Source: Clostridia bacterium (GTDB lineage Bacteria; Bacillota; Clostridia; Christensenellales; UBA1242). Taken from it: a DNA stretch of 21,912 nt. The DNA is taken from NCBI GenBank assembly GCA_017456465.1, contig JAFTJJ010000120.1:1-21912 (forward strand). The letters are read 5' to 3'. Of the stretch, positions 21,421 to 21,912 are shown one piece after another (positions within the stretch are counted from its first letter, which is position 1; every line of letters starts with the position of its first letter). The position numbers and the translations under genes are program-made. The notes beneath the pieces are model-generated. The model ran no database searches and was not told where the DNA came from. It saw only the letters and a program-made list of their open reading frames with translations.

Positions 21421-21912
21421 TTATTCATCATCTTTCAAAAGTTCACTCAAAATTGTCTCCAAATCTTCAGTTGGATTGAGCGCTTCATCAAAGTCAAAAA
21501 TTGAATCTTCTGTCTTTGGAACATTTGAAACCTTTGCAATTTTCTTGTTCACAACCGAACTTATGAGTTGTCTTTGTTTCTTTGGTTTTGTTTCAATCTT
21601 GCCATATTCAAGTTCGTCAATGATTTCATCAACCTTTTTGTTTCCAGTGTTCTTCTTTGGTCTTCCAGGTTTTCTTGTCGCATTTTCCCCAACCTTCATG
21701 TCAAACTCGTTGCAGAGTTGTCTGAATCTGTCATCAACAGATTTTGGCTTTGATTTAATTCTTGAAGCCTCAGCTTTATATGCAATCTCAGTTTCAGTGA
21801 GAGCAGTTGCGGCATTTTTGATGTCTGAAATGCTGTCAATCATGAGCTTGATTTCTTCATCAAACTTTTCGAGTTCCTCCTTGTCTTCCGGCGCATACTT
21901 CGCACTCAAATC
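21421..21912 (-). CDS. AT-hook-like, coiled-coil protein of unknown function (5' end outside the window)
   Basis: The frame is open from the window edge to the stop at 21421, about 163 residues, and still open at base 21912, so the true start lies outside. The visible N-terminal part is rich in Glu and Lys with helix-like spacing (EELEKFDEEIKLMIDSISDI and AYKAEASRIKSK). Near residue 79 it has RKPGRPKK, the core of an AT-hook minor-groove DNA-binding motif. A second basic region (KIETKPKKQRQ) and an acidic C-terminal tail (DSIFDFDEALNPTEDLE then LLKDDE) follow. I do not recognise a family. It converges on groEL at a shared terminator. A chromosome-associated or phage-scaffold-like role would be speculation. 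Confidence 0.7.
   Translation of the reverse strand, partial: DLSAKYAPEDKEELEKFDEEIKLMIDSISDIKNAATALTETEIAYKAEASRIKSKPKSVDDRFRQLCNEFDMKVGENATRKPGRPKKNTGNKKVDEIIDELEYGKIETKPKKQRQLISSVVNKKIAKVSNVPKTEDSIFDFDEALNPTEDLETILSELLKDDE

Noticed and set aside
1..21912. CRISPR array, phage genes or insertion sequence
   Set aside because: No spaced direct repeats, transposase or integrase motifs or phage structural genes are seen; the only clear exact repeat in the control regions is the 12-bp pair upstream of rpiB.

Overview
The window looks like ordinary chromosome from a low-GC Gram-positive bacterium of the Bacillota, most likely class Clostridia, possibly one of the uncultured gut lineages. This is an inference from gene content and style: a single-chain glycyl-tRNA synthetase, SepF next to a DivIVA-like protein, a SpoVB-type flippase, a DUF421/DUF4363 pair, GroESL of Gram-positive type, AGGAG-type ribosome binding sites and consensus sigma-A promoters. 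I see no phage, insertion sequence, CRISPR array, rRNA or tRNA. Coding density is high, and no gene-free stretch exceeds about 170 bases.

Layout. Bases 1-4016 (minus strand) read as one operon: a GNAT-type acetyltransferase, a zinc-ribbon/TM2 membrane protein, mnmA (tRNA 2-thiouridylation) and trpS, whose 3' end is cut by the window edge. A SpoVB/MurJ-like flippase follows on the plus strand (4170-5690). It converges on a minus-strand DUF421 + DUF4363 pair that lies downstream of uvrB-uvrA (6947-11749). A small winged-helix-like protein is divergent from uvrB and tail-overlaps a MacB-type ABC exporter operon (12211-14533). That operon is divergent from glyS (14696-16081). glyS shares a bidirectional terminator with the rpiB + membrane-protein operon (16158-17524).

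The cell-division segment (17633-18450) holds sepF and a 62-residue DivIVA-N-like protein, preceded by a SPOR-like membrane-anchored protein (18570-19337). groES-groEL run on the plus strand (19493-21381). They converge through a shared hairpin on a truncated AT-hook-like coiled-coil protein at the right edge.

Functionally the window combines translation (TrpRS, GlyRS, tRNA thiolation), nucleotide-excision repair, protein folding, pentose phosphate metabolism and envelope/division functions. I found no convincing new multi-gene system. The most interesting signals are regulatory: (i) two identical 12-bp elements with a palindromic core, exactly 21 bp apart, just downstream of a strong rpiB promoter; (ii) a terminator-like hairpin between sepF and the mini-DivIVA gene whose 3' arm contains that gene's ribosome binding site; and (iii) an inverted repeat over a putative promoter in the SPOR/groES divergent region. 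The mini-DivIVA, the GroEL without a GGM tail and several unknown membrane proteins are secondary points.
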